From assembly GCF_013618625.1 (NCBI RefSeq), contig NZ_JABRWO010000013.1, forward strand, positions 1 through 64,000: a stretch of 64,000 nucleotides of DNA. The letters run 5' to 3'. The position numbers were made by a program, and so were the translations under genes. This DNA comes from Bremerella alba (GTDB lineage Bacteria > Planctomycetota > Planctomycetia > Pirellulales > Pirellulaceae). The notes beneath the pieces were generated by a model, which was not told the origin of the DNA, did no database searches, and saw only the letters and a program-made list of their open reading frames with translations. Below, piece by piece: positions 25,492 through 34,179 of the stretch (its first letter is position 1; each line of letters starts with the position of its first letter).

Positions 25492-28400
25492 ATGGCAGGC
25501 ATTCAAGCCAATACTGGTCTAATCACTGGCATTCCGATTGCGGAAACGGTCGCGCAGTTACTTGCAATCGAGGCCCAACCGCGCGATTTGCTAGTCTCCC
25601 GCACAGAGCTTATCAACGACGAAGCGTCGGCGATTGCCGAGCTAACGGCTAGCGTTCTGAGCTTTCAATTTACGGCCAAGAAGTTCGAGACAAGCACTCT
25701 CTTCAACACTTCAAAGGCCACCAGTAGCAATACTTCGTTTCTCTCTGCCACCGTTACAGGAACCCCTAGGGGGGGCAACTACCAATTCACGCCGATCCGT
25801 TCGGCTCAATCGCAGCAGCTACTTAGTTCCGGCGTATCCTCCATCACCCAACCACTGTCTTCCGGCCAGATCCAGATCAGCCACGGGCCTAAGCTCGATG
25901 ACGGGCTTTCTCTGGACCAACTCAACGGAGGACAAGGTGTTCAGCGTGGCAAAATCCGCATTACGGACCGCAGTGGAACTAGCGCTGCAGTTGATTTGAG
26001 CTATGCACAGACGATCGACGATGTCTTAAATGCTATCAATGGCAATGATGATATTCAGGTTACTGCTACCGTTGACGGCGATCGTATTAAGTTAACCGAT
26101 ACTTCGGGATCTTCGACATCGAACCTCATCGTTCAGGCTGTGGGGAATAGCAGCACGGCGGCCGACTTAGGTCTGGAAGGAATTAACACCGCGTCCATCA
26201 CAGCAACCGGTGCCGATCTGCTGAGTCTGCATACCAACACGCTGCTTTCGTCACTTAACGATGGAAATGGTATCAGCGTAAACCACAGTGCAGCAGATCT
26301 TTCCGTTGCCTTGCGTGACGGATCCACACTAGAAATCGATCTCGGCAAGGCGGCCGCTCCTGAGGACTTTGCCACTGCGACAACCGTGTCAGGGGATGCC
26401 CGGCTCAGTTTCAACTCTGTCCAAAACGGCAGCGAATATGACGGCGTTCAAATTGTTTTCCAAAACAACGGCTCGATTACCCAAGGCAACGAAACGGTCG
26501 TATTCGACGGGAACGCCAAAACGCTGTCTTTTCAAATTGAAGCAGGCAAGACTACGGCTGCAGACGTTCTCGCTGCCTTAGAGAACGACGCGACCGCCAG
26601 TCAATACTTCACGGCCGAAACCGTCAATAATGGCCTCGGAAACGGGGTCATCGATCCGAACAAAGATTCCGTAACCACCGTCGCAACCAACGGTAGCTCT
26701 GCGGCCACCACAACGTCGGTAGATCCTAATGCTGCAATTACCCTGACCGCCAATGGAACCGGCGGATCCTACGATGACGTGACGATCGTTTTCGTGGACG
26801 ATGTTGGGGTGACCGCAGGTGCAGAAACAGTTACCTACGATGACTCTGACCCAGGTAACAAAACGCTTACAGTTCGGATCAACGCCGGCAACTCTACCGG
26901 CGCAAATGTCATCGACGCAATTAACAATGATCCTATAGCAAGTGCGTTATTCACTGCCGCAAATGGTTCCGGCAGTGATGGAACCGGATTGATCGACGTC
27001 ACCGATACGGCCGTCACTTCCGGCGGCGTACTACAATCGTCCGCAACAACGCCGGATGATGCTGCCAATGGTCAAGTTAATTTAACCGCCAAGGTAAAAG
27101 GGGCCGACTCCGATGGCTACCAGATATCTTATGTAGCCGACGAGACGGTAACGCAGGGTAATGAAGTCGTTGAGTTCGACGCCGATGCCCAAACCATCAC
27201 AGTTCGCATCGCTCAGGGTGAAACGACGGCGACTGATGTTGTCACCGCGCTAAACGGCAATACGGCTTTTGCGGCTTCTTTCTCGGCTTCTAAGCCAACC
27301 AGTGCTACGGGCGACCGGATCATCGACGCTTCGATTGAAGCGACGACTGACAAAGGAGAAGCCAGCGAAGCCTCTGACCCACAAACGCTAGGCGAGCTGA
27401 TCGATACCATCAACGAAGTCGATCCGACGAAACTGCGAGCACAAATTAGCGATGACGGCGATAGCATCGAATTAATCGATCTGTCTACCGACAACGGCGG
27501 GTCATTCTCCGTCAGCAGCATTAATAGCAGTTCAACCGCAGAAGATCTCGGCCTTACAGGCACGTCTGCAGACAATACGCTCACAAGCCGTAGGCTACAA
27601 GCAGGTTTGAAGACGACGCTATTAACCTCCTTGAATGGTGGACAGGGACTGGGCACTCTCAGCACGATCGCAATTACCGATCGCAGTGGCAGTTCAGCGA
27701 ACGTCGATTTGTCAGCAGCCGAGACGATCGAAGATGCCATTGATTTGATCAACGCGTCTGGCCTGGCCATCAATGCTAAGGTCAACTTGTCGGGAACTGG
27801 CATTTCACTGACCGATACAAGCGGCTCGTTTTCCAGTAACTTTATCGTGGCCAACGCAGACGGCACCAACAGCGCCGAGTTGCTCAACATCGAGCACGAC
27901 TCGACCGAACTAACTGTTAATTCAGGTAATCTTGGCCGGCAGTTTGTGAATGAGAATACCCGGCTCGACGACCTCAAAGGGGGTGCAGGCATCGAGCGAG
28001 GAAAGTTCCTTATCAAGAACAGTGAGGGTGATTCTCGGCTATTCGACATCACAGACGCTTCGTTTGAAACGGTCGGGGATCTAATCGACACAATCAACGC
28101 GCAGCTCACCCTGAATGTTGAGGCCAGAATCAACGACCGAGGCGATGGCATCGTCCTGATCGACAAGTCCTCGGGCTCGGGCAAGCTGACCGTCACCGAA
28201 GGCAGTTCCATCAATACGGCCGCAAGCCTTGGCCTACTTGGCACCGGAGTAGAAAAAGAAGTCGACGGCGTTACCCGCACCGTCATTGAAGGATCTGAAG
28301 TCACGACAATTGACATCGAAGATGGGGAAACCCTCGAAGATGTCATCACCAAGATCAATGATGCTGATATCGGCATCTCTGCTAGTTCGCTCAATACAGG

Positions 28401-29253
28401 GTCCGGTACAAATCCTGTACGATTGTCGCTGGTCAGCACAATTTCAGGAAGTGAAGGACGAGTCGTAATTGACTCGAGCCAATCGCAATTTCGTTTCGAT
28501 GAAATTGTCGAAGCCCAGGACGCTCTATTACTATTTGGATCTTCAAGCAATGCATCCGCTGGCATCCTAACGTCTTCGAGTTCCAACAAGTTCAACGAAG
28601 TCCTGGAAGGCGTTTCACTAACGGTCAACGCAGCCTCTGATACGGCCATCAACGTGAACGTGCAAGTGTCGGATGAACCCTTGGTAAAAGCAGCCCAGGA
28701 ATTCGTCGATCAGTATAACGCTCTGCGAGACAAACTTGATTCGCATACCTTTTTCAATGAAGCCGATAACTCGACAGGCATTCTCTTTGGCTCAAATGAA
28801 GCACTGCGAATCGATACCGAACTGGGCAACCTGATCACTTCACGCCTGGCCGGCAATGGCAAGTTCCAATCGCTCGAGCAGCTCGGCTTCGAGTTCAATG
28901 ACACCGGCAAACTAAGCCTGAATTCGACCAAACTCACGGCAGCATTCGCGGAAGACCCGGAAGCGGTAGAAACCTTTTTTACGCGAGAAACGACCGGCTT
29001 TGCTCATAAGGTTTATAACCTGACCGAGCAATTTGCTGGCAGAAACAATTCACTGCTTGTCAGTCGAGCTCAAACCCTTCAATCTCGTGCCACCCTAAAT
29101 ACCGATCGCATCACGGCAATGACCGAGCGATTAGAACGCAAGTCCGAGCAACTTCTCAAACAGTTTTACAATCTGGAACTGACCATCGGAAAGCTGCAGA
29201 ATAACCAGACGGCACTCAGCCAGATCCAGTATATCTCGCCTGACGGCACGTAA
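25492..29253 (+). CDS. fliD: Giant flagellar filament cap protein FliD
   Basis: 1253 aa; typical FliD is 450-670. The N-terminus carries the FliD start (ANTGLITGIPIAETVAQLL, then IEAQPRDLL) and coiled-coil. The C-terminal about 200 residues (LEGVSLTVNAASDTAINVNVQ, then QYNALRDKLDSHTFFN and the ELTIGKLQNNQTALSQI coil) match the FliD_C domain. In between are flagellin-hook IN modules (ITDRSGTSAAVDLS near 160 and ITDRSGSSANVDLS near 725, both ending on TDTSGS) and three repeats of the shared family at about 301-403, 406-514 and 523-620. FliD caps the filament and guides flagellin folding. The ATG lacks a clear Shine-Dalgarno. It is followed by fliS, the normal order. Confidence 0.9.
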   Translation: MAGIQANTGLITGIPIAETVAQLLAIEAQPRDLLVSRTELINDEASAIAELTASVLSFQFTAKKFETSTLFNTSKATSSNTSFLSATVTGTPRGGNYQFTPIRSAQSQQLLSSGVSSITQPLSSGQIQISHGPKLDDGLSLDQLNGGQGVQRGKIRITDRSGTSAAVDLSYAQTIDDVLNAINGNDDIQVTATVDGDRIKLTDTSGSSTSNLIVQAVGNSSTAADLGLEGINTASITATGADLLSLHTNTLLSSLNDGNGISVNHSAADLSVALRDGSTLEIDLGKAAAPEDFATATTVSGDARLSFNSVQNGSEYDGVQIVFQNNGSITQGNETVVFDGNAKTLSFQIEAGKTTAADVLAALENDATASQYFTAETVNNGLGNGVIDPNKDSVTTVATNGSSAATTTSVDPNAAITLTANGTGGSYDDVTIVFVDDVGVTAGAETVTYDDSDPGNKTLTVRINAGNSTGANVIDAINNDPIASALFTAANGSGSDGTGLIDVTDTAVTSGGVLQSSATTPDDAANGQVNLTAKVKGADSDGYQISYVADETVTQGNEVVEFDADAQTITVRIAQGETTATDVVTALNGNTAFAASFSASKPTSATGDRIIDASIEATTDKGEASEASDPQTLGELIDTINEVDPTKLRAQISDDGDSIELIDLSTDNGGSFSVSSINSSSTAEDLGLTGTSADNTLTSRRLQAGLKTTLLTSLNGGQGLGTLSTIAITDRSGSSANVDLSAAETIEDAIDLINASGLAINAKVNLSGTGISLTDTSGSFSSNFIVANADGTNSAELLNIEHDSTELTVNSGNLGRQFVNENTRLDDLKGGAGIERGKFLIKNSEGDSRLFDITDASFETVGDLIDTINAQLTLNVEARINDRGDGIVLIDKSSGSGKLTVTEGSSINTAASLGLLGTGVEKEVDGVTRTVIEGSEVTTIDIEDGETLEDVITKINDADIGISASSLNTGSGTNPVRLSLVSTISGSEGRVVIDSSQSQFRFDEIVEAQDALLLFGSSSNASAGILTSSSSNKFNEVLEGVSLTVNAASDTAINVNVQVSDEPLVKAAQEFVDQYNALRDKLDSHTFFNEADNSTGILFGSNEALRIDTELGNLITSRLAGNGKFQSLEQLGFEFNDTGKLSLNSTKLTAAFAEDPEAVETFFTRETTGFAHKVYNLTEQFAGRNNSLLVSRAQTLQSRATLNTDRITAMTERLERKSEQLLKQFYNLELTIGKLQNNQTALSQIQYISPDGT
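26395..27350 (+). repeat. Three tandem coding repeats in FliD
   Basis: Units at about 26395-26700, 26710-27035 and 27062-27350. Shared skeleton: YDGVQIVFQNNGSIT / YDDVTIVFVDDVGVT / SDGYQISYVADETVT, then an E-T-V or E-V-V strand, KTLSFQI / KTLTVRI / QTITVRI, and a helix (VLAALEND / VIDAINND / VVTALNGN). The middle copy has ETVTYDDSDPGN, nearly identical to flagellin. DNA identity between units is visibly low. Confidence 0.8.
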
Positions 29254-29355
29254 TTACCGCGTAGCCAGATGTTTCCTCGCAAGACATCCGGCATACCGGT
29301 CGATATTACCGATAGACCCGACTCTTCGATCCTCGACTGACCCAAGTTGGTATCC

Positions 29356-29919
29356 ATGAGCTTTGCAAGCGATTCGACGGAAAATTATCTGGAAACCGAA
29401 GTTCTTACGGCGACCCCGCAAAAGCTGCAGTTGATGATGATCAACGGAGCAATTCGCTTTGCCTACCAAGCCCAACAGTTAAGCGAGCAGCAAGATAAAG
29501 AAGAGGCTTGGGATCGGCTGATGCGTTGCCGAGAAATCGTCGCACAGATTCTCTGCAGCATCAAAGATGACGGGAGTGATCTGATGGGGAACGTTGCCGG
29601 GATCTACTTTTTTCTGTTCCAGGAACTCACCGATCTGCATGCAAAGGACGAGTACGCCCGTCTCGATGGCGTCTTAAACGTGCTTAACGAAGAGCGTCAA
29701 ACCTGGGAAGAGCTATGCCAGCAGATGCCCGAGGCTCCGCAGCGTCCCACTGAAAACGAGCGCGAGATCACATCTTCGGACGCCGAAGAAATCATGGGAA
29801 CGCTCAACGACAATGTCCATTCAGAGAGCTTTGAGCAGCGTCTACCTAGTTCGTATGGCGACGATAGCGGCGCGGCCTTTTACCCTAATGCCGGTGGTGG
29901 GATCTCATTTGACGCATAA
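29356..29919 (+). CDS. fliS: Flagellin export chaperone FliS
   Basis: 187 aa from the ATG at 29356; a TTG nine bases upstream is unlikely. Residues 1-130 match the four-helix FliS fold, with TENYLETEVLTATPQKLQLMM-like opening motifs (NYLETEVLTATPQ) and DLMGNVAGIYFFLFQEL. It binds the flagellin C-terminus in the cytosol and prevents early polymerisation. The C-terminal about 55 residues, rich in Glu, Asp and Ser and ending GGGISFDA, exceed the usual FliS. It lies after fliD as in most flagellar loci and appears to end the flagellar block. Confidence 0.9.
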   Translation: MSFASDSTENYLETEVLTATPQKLQLMMINGAIRFAYQAQQLSEQQDKEEAWDRLMRCREIVAQILCSIKDDGSDLMGNVAGIYFFLFQELTDLHAKDEYARLDGVLNVLNEERQTWEELCQQMPEAPQRPTENEREITSSDAEEIMGTLNDNVHSESFEQRLPSSYGDDSGAAFYPNAGGGISFDA

Positions 29920-29981
29920 TGGCGCCTACAACATCAACTTCCGTCCAAAAAGACGTGTTATCTCGCCAGAATCACCTCGGT

Positions 29982-30056
29982 TCCCTGGTTGATGGAAAAC
30001 CCCAATCCACGCAACAATGGGTGGTTTGATTTTCACCGCTTCACCCCAACCAGGGA
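29982..30056 (+). promoter_or_regulatory. Inverted repeat sequestering the mqnD ribosome site
   Basis: TCCCTGGTTG (29982-29991) is the exact complement of CAACCAGGGA (30047-30056), and the second arm contains the AGGGA Shine-Dalgarno of mqnD. The 55-base interior has a second pairing of AAACC with GGTTT. If formed in RNA it would block initiation at the TTG start. No known riboswitch class is recognised. Confidence 0.4.
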
Positions 30057-30065
30057 CCTAGTATC

Positions 30066-30929
30066 TTGGCCGAGAAAAAACTGATTCGAGTAGGGCATAG
30101 CCCTGACCCGGACGATGCGTTCATGTTCTATGCGTTGGCCTGCGACAAGATCGATACCGGCAATTATCGGTTTGAGCACGAGTTGGTCGATATCGAAACG
30201 CTTAATCGACGCGCGTTCTCCGGCGAATTGGAATTAACCGCGATCAGCATCCATGCATACGCTCACTTGCATGATAAATATGCGATCTGCTCGTGCGGAG
30301 CGAGCATGGGTGACAACTATGGCCCAATGGTCATCGCCAAGCAAGCGCTCACTCAAGACGAGTTAAAGACCAAGACCATTGCCGTTCCAGGCACTCTGAC
30401 GTCTGCCTTTCTAGGGCTACAGATGTACCTGGGACAGGAATTTGAGCACGTCGTCGTTCCCTTTGACGAAATCATTGAGGTCACTGCGGCTGGAGAGTAC
30501 CAGGGCAAGCAGATTGATGCCGGCCTGATCATCCACGAAGGTCAGCTCACCTATCAACGCCAAGACTTGCAATTGATTGTCGACCTGGGCGTCTGGTGGC
30601 ACGATCGTACTGATGGACTGCCACTTCCCTTGGGTGCCAATGGCATCCGCAAGGACCTGGGCGACGAGACCATTCGTGAAGTGACCCGTCTGCTGAAAGA
30701 GAGTATTGTCTACGGTCTGGAAAACCGTCAGCCAGCACTGGACTACGCTCTGCAGTTCGGTCGAGGCCTCGACAATCAACTCGCCGACAAATTTGTCGGA
30801 ATGTACGTTAATGACTGGACCATCGACTTTGGTGAACGTGGCCGTGAGTCGGTCACTCGCTTCCTGAAGGAAGGCTACGAACTCGGAGCTATTCCCGAAT
30901 TGATCACACCTGAGTTTATCGACGGTTAG
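30066..30929 (+). CDS. mqnD: 1,4-dihydroxy-6-naphthoate synthase (MqnD)
   Basis: 287 aa, standard for MqnD. Residues 8-20 show the family signature GHSPDPDDAFMFY. Other recognisable parts are ELTAISIHAYAHL and the TIAVPGTLTSAFL loop. MqnD cleaves cyclic dehypoxanthinylfutalosine in the futalosine route to menaquinone. MqnA shares the fold, but the DPDD motif and length favour MqnD. The start is TTG at 30066, with AGGGA nine bases upstream. Other futalosine genes are not in the window. The product would serve the respiratory chain, including the complex I operon 5 kb away. Confidence 0.88.
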   Translation: MAEKKLIRVGHSPDPDDAFMFYALACDKIDTGNYRFEHELVDIETLNRRAFSGELELTAISIHAYAHLHDKYAICSCGASMGDNYGPMVIAKQALTQDELKTKTIAVPGTLTSAFLGLQMYLGQEFEHVVVPFDEIIEVTAAGEYQGKQIDAGLIIHEGQLTYQRQDLQLIVDLGVWWHDRTDGLPLPLGANGIRKDLGDETIREVTRLLKESIVYGLENRQPALDYALQFGRGLDNQLADKFVGMYVNDWTIDFGERGRESVTRFLKEGYELGAIPELITPEFIDG

Positions 30930-30973
30930 TGCGCCGAGATCAGCGAGGAATTCATTTCCAAATTGGTAATGAA

Positions 30974-31008
30974 CGGTACTCCAATTGCATGGTAATATTG
31001 GAGTACCG
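30974..31008. promoter_or_regulatory. Perfect 12-bp inverted repeat upstream of the M20 gene
   Basis: CGGTACTCCAAT (30974-30985) and ATTGGAGTACCG (30997-31008) pair perfectly around an 11-base loop. No T-run follows. It lies 45 bases after the mqnD stop and 35 bases before the next start, so it may be an operator or an RNA hairpin. Confidence 0.5.
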
Positions 31009-31042
31009 AGATTTACCGATTTGATAGGAAAGTCCCCGCAGC

Positions 31043-32311
31043 ATGACAGCCTGGCAATCGCAACTGAGTGCGGAGATCGACCAAAAGAGCGATCAGCTTG
31101 TTCAATTCCGCCGCAACCTTCATCGTTTTCCGGAAGTTTCTGGCGAAGAATTTCAGACAAGTCTCTCTCTCTACCAAGCACTAGGCGACATGGGCCTCTC
31201 GGTGCGAATGGGGCCTGAAGGTCGTGGCGTGATCGCCGATCTAGATACCTATGAAAGCGATGGATCAACCGTCATTGCCTTGCGTGGCGATATCGACGCT
31301 CTCCCTATCCATGACTGCAAGCAGGTCGAATACGGCAGCCAAGTCGATGGGGTAATGCATGCCTGCGGTCACGACGCTCATACAACGCTTGTCCTAGGTG
31401 CCGCCCAGGCAATTCAAGCATTATCGAAGAAAAATGCGTTGCCTTGGCCGATTCGATCCCGCTTTATCTTTCAGCCTGCTGAAGAAACGTGCGTCGGCGC
31501 CCAAGCTATGATCAAGGCCGGAGCGTTAGAAGATGTCTCAGCGATCATGGCCACACACATGGAGCCTGGGCTTCCCTATGGCAAAGTGGGTTTCCGCAAA
31601 GGAGAACTGACAGCCAATTGCGAAGAGATTCACATCACAATTCATGGGTCGAGCGGCCATGGTGCACGTCCTTACGAAGCAAATGACCCAATTGCCGCAG
31701 CGGCGCAGCTAATCAACACACTCTATCTCGCTTTACCTCGCGTCACGCAAACTCACGAGGCGGTTGTCGTCAGTTTTGGGCAAATCCACGGTGGATCGAG
31801 CGCCAACGTTATTCCGGAAACGGTTCAACTGCAAGGAACCATGCGGACGCTGCAACCTCAAACACGCACGGAAACGATTCGTCACATCCATCGTATTGCT
31901 GACGGAATCGCGATGGCAACCCAGACCGAAATTGAGGTCAGTTTCGACCTGGGAACACCTGCGGTCCGGAACGATGATAACGTGATTGACCTGCTCAAAG
32001 AGAATTGCGTAGAGCTACTAGGCATGCCGGGCATCTACGAGGTTCCGCGTGCCAGCATGGGCGGAGAGGACTTCTCGTTCTATCTGGATCATGTTCCAGG
32101 GGCGATGATTCGTCTCGGCTGTGCCACGCCAGGCGTTAGCAACTGGCCTCTTCTGCATAGCACGCGATTCGATATTGACGAGAGAGTTTTGCCGTTGGGA
32201 GCTAACCTGTTGGCCCGCAGCGTTATTGCCTGCTTCGAGCCTGGCTCGCGATTCAACACCCAACTCCTGCAGTCTCGGACGACTTCTCATCCCGATTCGG
32301 CTTCAGACTAG
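31043..32311 (+). CDS. M20-family amidohydrolase (IAA-amino acid/hippurate hydrolase type)
   Basis: 422 aa, typical of M20D peptidases, which hydrolyse N-acyl amino acids. Metal-site motifs are present: MHACGHDAHTT (residues about 110-120), the FQPAEE catalytic glutamates (about 150), MATHMEPG (about 172), and the C-terminal GGEDFSFYLDHVPG. The SSGHGARPYEANDP stretch belongs to the dimerisation domain. Substrate cannot be read from sequence. The GTCC-AGCATG start region has only a weak Shine-Dalgarno (AGGAAAG about 13 bases upstream). The stop is 10 bp from the YbdK-type gene, so the two are probably cotranscribed. Confidence 0.9.
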   Translation: MTAWQSQLSAEIDQKSDQLVQFRRNLHRFPEVSGEEFQTSLSLYQALGDMGLSVRMGPEGRGVIADLDTYESDGSTVIALRGDIDALPIHDCKQVEYGSQVDGVMHACGHDAHTTLVLGAAQAIQALSKKNALPWPIRSRFIFQPAEETCVGAQAMIKAGALEDVSAIMATHMEPGLPYGKVGFRKGELTANCEEIHITIHGSSGHGARPYEANDPIAAAAQLINTLYLALPRVTQTHEAVVVSFGQIHGGSSANVIPETVQLQGTMRTLQPQTRTETIRHIHRIADGIAMATQTEIEVSFDLGTPAVRNDDNVIDLLKENCVELLGMPGIYEVPRASMGGEDFSFYLDHVPGAMIRLGCATPGVSNWPLLHSTRFDIDERVLPLGANLLARSVIACFEPGSRFNTQLLQSRTTSHPDSASD

Positions 32312-32321
32312 GACGCCCCTC

Positions 32322-33470
32322 ATGTCGAAAATCGAATTTCGTGCCAATAACTATCCGACCCTTGGCGTAGAACTCGAGCTAGGTCTGATCGATAGCAAGT
32401 CGATGCAATTATCGTCTGCCGTTCAGACAATCCTCGATCAATTACCCGAAGAAGAAAAAGGGCAATACAAGCCCGAGCTAATGCAGTGTTGCCTCGAGAT
32501 TAACACAGGAATTTGCCACACTGTCGACGAGGCCGAGCAAGACCTTTCTGCCAAGATCAAACGCATCGAGACCGTTTTAGATAAGCTTGGGCTAAAACTT
32601 TGGTGGGCGGCCACACACCCTTTTTCTCGTTGGAAAGATCAAGAGGTGACCCAAAACCAGCGATACTTAGACTTGCTGGAATTGCTACAAGAGATGGCCC
32701 GGCGTCTGGTTACTCAGGGTTTGCACGTACACGTAGGAGTCGAGTCAGGCGACAAAGCCGTCATGCTTTGCGATCGCATCATGCAATACTTGCCCCTGTT
32801 GTTGGCGCTTTCTGGTTCGAGTCCTTATTGGGAAGGACGCGACACCGGTCTTTCGTCTCATCGCAGCAAGATCATGGAAGGGCTTCCAACCGCTGGAATT
32901 CCGACGCTCATGCGGAACTGGAGCGAGTACGTGTGGATCGTCAACCATATGGTCGACACAGGCTTCATCAATACCATCCGGGAAATTTGGTGGGACGTTC
33001 GCCCGCACCACAACTTTGGAACGGTTGAAGTTCGCATTTGCGATATGCCTGGCAACATGAACGATGTCATGGCACTGACCGCTATGACACAGTGCTTAAT
33101 CGTCTATCTTTCACGTGATATCGACGAAGGGGCTTATCAGCACGATTGCCACCCGATGATGGTCCGGCAGAACAAATGGCGAGCGGCCCGCTATGGGACA
33201 TCGGCTCGACTGGTCAACTCGTTCACCTTCGATGTCGAAACTGTACCTGAGATGACCAAACGCCTAGTAACCAACTTGGCACCGCTGGCTAAACGTCTGC
33301 AATGCGCCGACCAACTCGAGCATTGCAACGTCATCGCCAATCGCCCTAGCTGGGCTGCGCAGCAGCGAAAGCTGCTACAAGAAACAGGATCAGCGGCCGA
33401 GATGGTCCGAATTCTATCCGATGGATCGAGACTATCCAAAGCCGCTGGTTCCGAAGAATCAACCGTTTAA
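32322..33470 (+). CDS. YbdK-type carboxylate-amine ligase (GCS2 family)
   Basis: 382 aa from ATG 32322, the family length. An in-frame extension back to 32121 overlaps the upstream gene and is unlikely. The opening LGVELELGLID is the ATP/substrate glutamate motif of the glutamate-cysteine ligase 2 family. GLHVHVGVESGDKA (about 128), SSPYWEGRDTGLSSHR (about 165) and HHNFGTVEVRICD (about 228) follow. Members such as E. coli YbdK show weak glutamate-cysteine ligase activity; the physiological role is unknown. It converges on the thioredoxin-like gene with only 12 bases between the stops. Confidence 0.88.
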   Translation: MSKIEFRANNYPTLGVELELGLIDSKSMQLSSAVQTILDQLPEEEKGQYKPELMQCCLEINTGICHTVDEAEQDLSAKIKRIETVLDKLGLKLWWAATHPFSRWKDQEVTQNQRYLDLLELLQEMARRLVTQGLHVHVGVESGDKAVMLCDRIMQYLPLLLALSGSSPYWEGRDTGLSSHRSKIMEGLPTAGIPTLMRNWSEYVWIVNHMVDTGFINTIREIWWDVRPHHNFGTVEVRICDMPGNMNDVMALTAMTQCLIVYLSRDIDEGAYQHDCHPMMVRQNKWRAARYGTSARLVNSFTFDVETVPEMTKRLVTNLAPLAKRLQCADQLEHCNVIANRPSWAAQQRKLLQETGSAAEMVRILSDGSRLSKAAGSEESTV

Positions 33471-33482
33471 CCTATCGACCCA

Positions 33483-34076
33483 CTACGCCGTGCCGGCTGG
33501 GTTAAAGTACTCTGGTTCCTTTCCGGAGATCCACTTGATATTGCAGCCAATGCTGGGCATTTGCGGTTCCGGCACAGCTTGGCCTTCGACAACAGCATCG
33601 ACCGCTTTGCGAAGATCGTCGCCAGTCACGGCGATATCACCACCGGGCCTGCTGGCATCAAACTGCCCACGATAAGCAAGCTTCTTCTCGGCATCGAAGA
33701 CATAAAAATCTGGCGTGCAAGCTGCTTTGTAGGCCTTGGCAATACTCTGATCTTCGTCGTACAGATAAGGAAACGTGTAGCCACGGTTTTCGGCTTCATG
33801 AACCATTTGCTCTGGAGAATCGTCCGGGTGTTTTGCCACGTCGTTGGAACTAATCCCCACTACAGCCACCCCCTTCTGCTGGCATTCTCGACCAAAATCG
33901 GCCAAGGCATCCGCCAGATGCTTCACGAATGGACAGTGATTGCACATGAAGATTACGACCAGCGCCTTCGCGTCTGAAAAGTCGGCAAGCGAGACCGTCT
34001 TTGAATCGACATTCAACAGCGAAAAATCGGGAGCAGGCGTTCCCAGCGGAAGCATAGTACTGGCGGTCTTAACCAT
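33483..34076 (-). CDS. Thioredoxin-fold redox protein (AhpC/TSA-like)
   Basis: 197 aa. The thioredoxin fold is visible from APDFSLLNVDSKTVSL (about 14-29), LVVIFMCNHCPFVK with the dithiol CNHC (about 45), GVAVVGISSND, and TPDFYVFDAEKKL (cis-Pro loop). The pattern CxxCPFVK marks a group of small bacterial thioredoxin-family proteins often annotated as redoxins; the substrate is unknown. No signal peptide is seen, so a cytoplasmic location is likely. It is the last gene of the minus-strand run below nuoN and tatD, with a 100-base gap from tatD. Confidence 0.85.
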   Translation of the reverse strand: MVKTASTMLPLGTPAPDFSLLNVDSKTVSLADFSDAKALVVIFMCNHCPFVKHLADALADFGRECQQKGVAVVGISSNDVAKHPDDSPEQMVHEAENRGYTFPYLYDEDQSIAKAYKAACTPDFYVFDAEKKLAYRGQFDASRPGGDIAVTGDDLRKAVDAVVEGQAVPEPQMPSIGCNIKWISGKEPEYFNPAGTA

Positions 34077-34179
34077 CGGATAATTGTCCTGGGGTAGTGG
34101 ATGCGGGAAGTCGTAAACCGTTTCCGTATTCTAACGCAGCAGCAGGCTCTCTCAACCGCAGGCCACGGTCACGACGGCA

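Noticed and set aside
27213-28652. 479-codon open frame on the minus strand opposite fliD
   Set aside because: It is Ser/Val/Leu-rich low complexity produced by the reverse of Asp/Thr-rich repeats. It has no ribosome site and no recognisable domain.
16295-29253. Repeat regions as a CRISPR array or DNA satellite
   Set aside because: Repeats are conserved only in protein, with diverged DNA and intact reading frames, so they are coding modules.
30417-31268. 283-codon minus-strand frame across mqnD and the M20 gene
   Set aside because: It runs antisense to two firm genes and has no family features.
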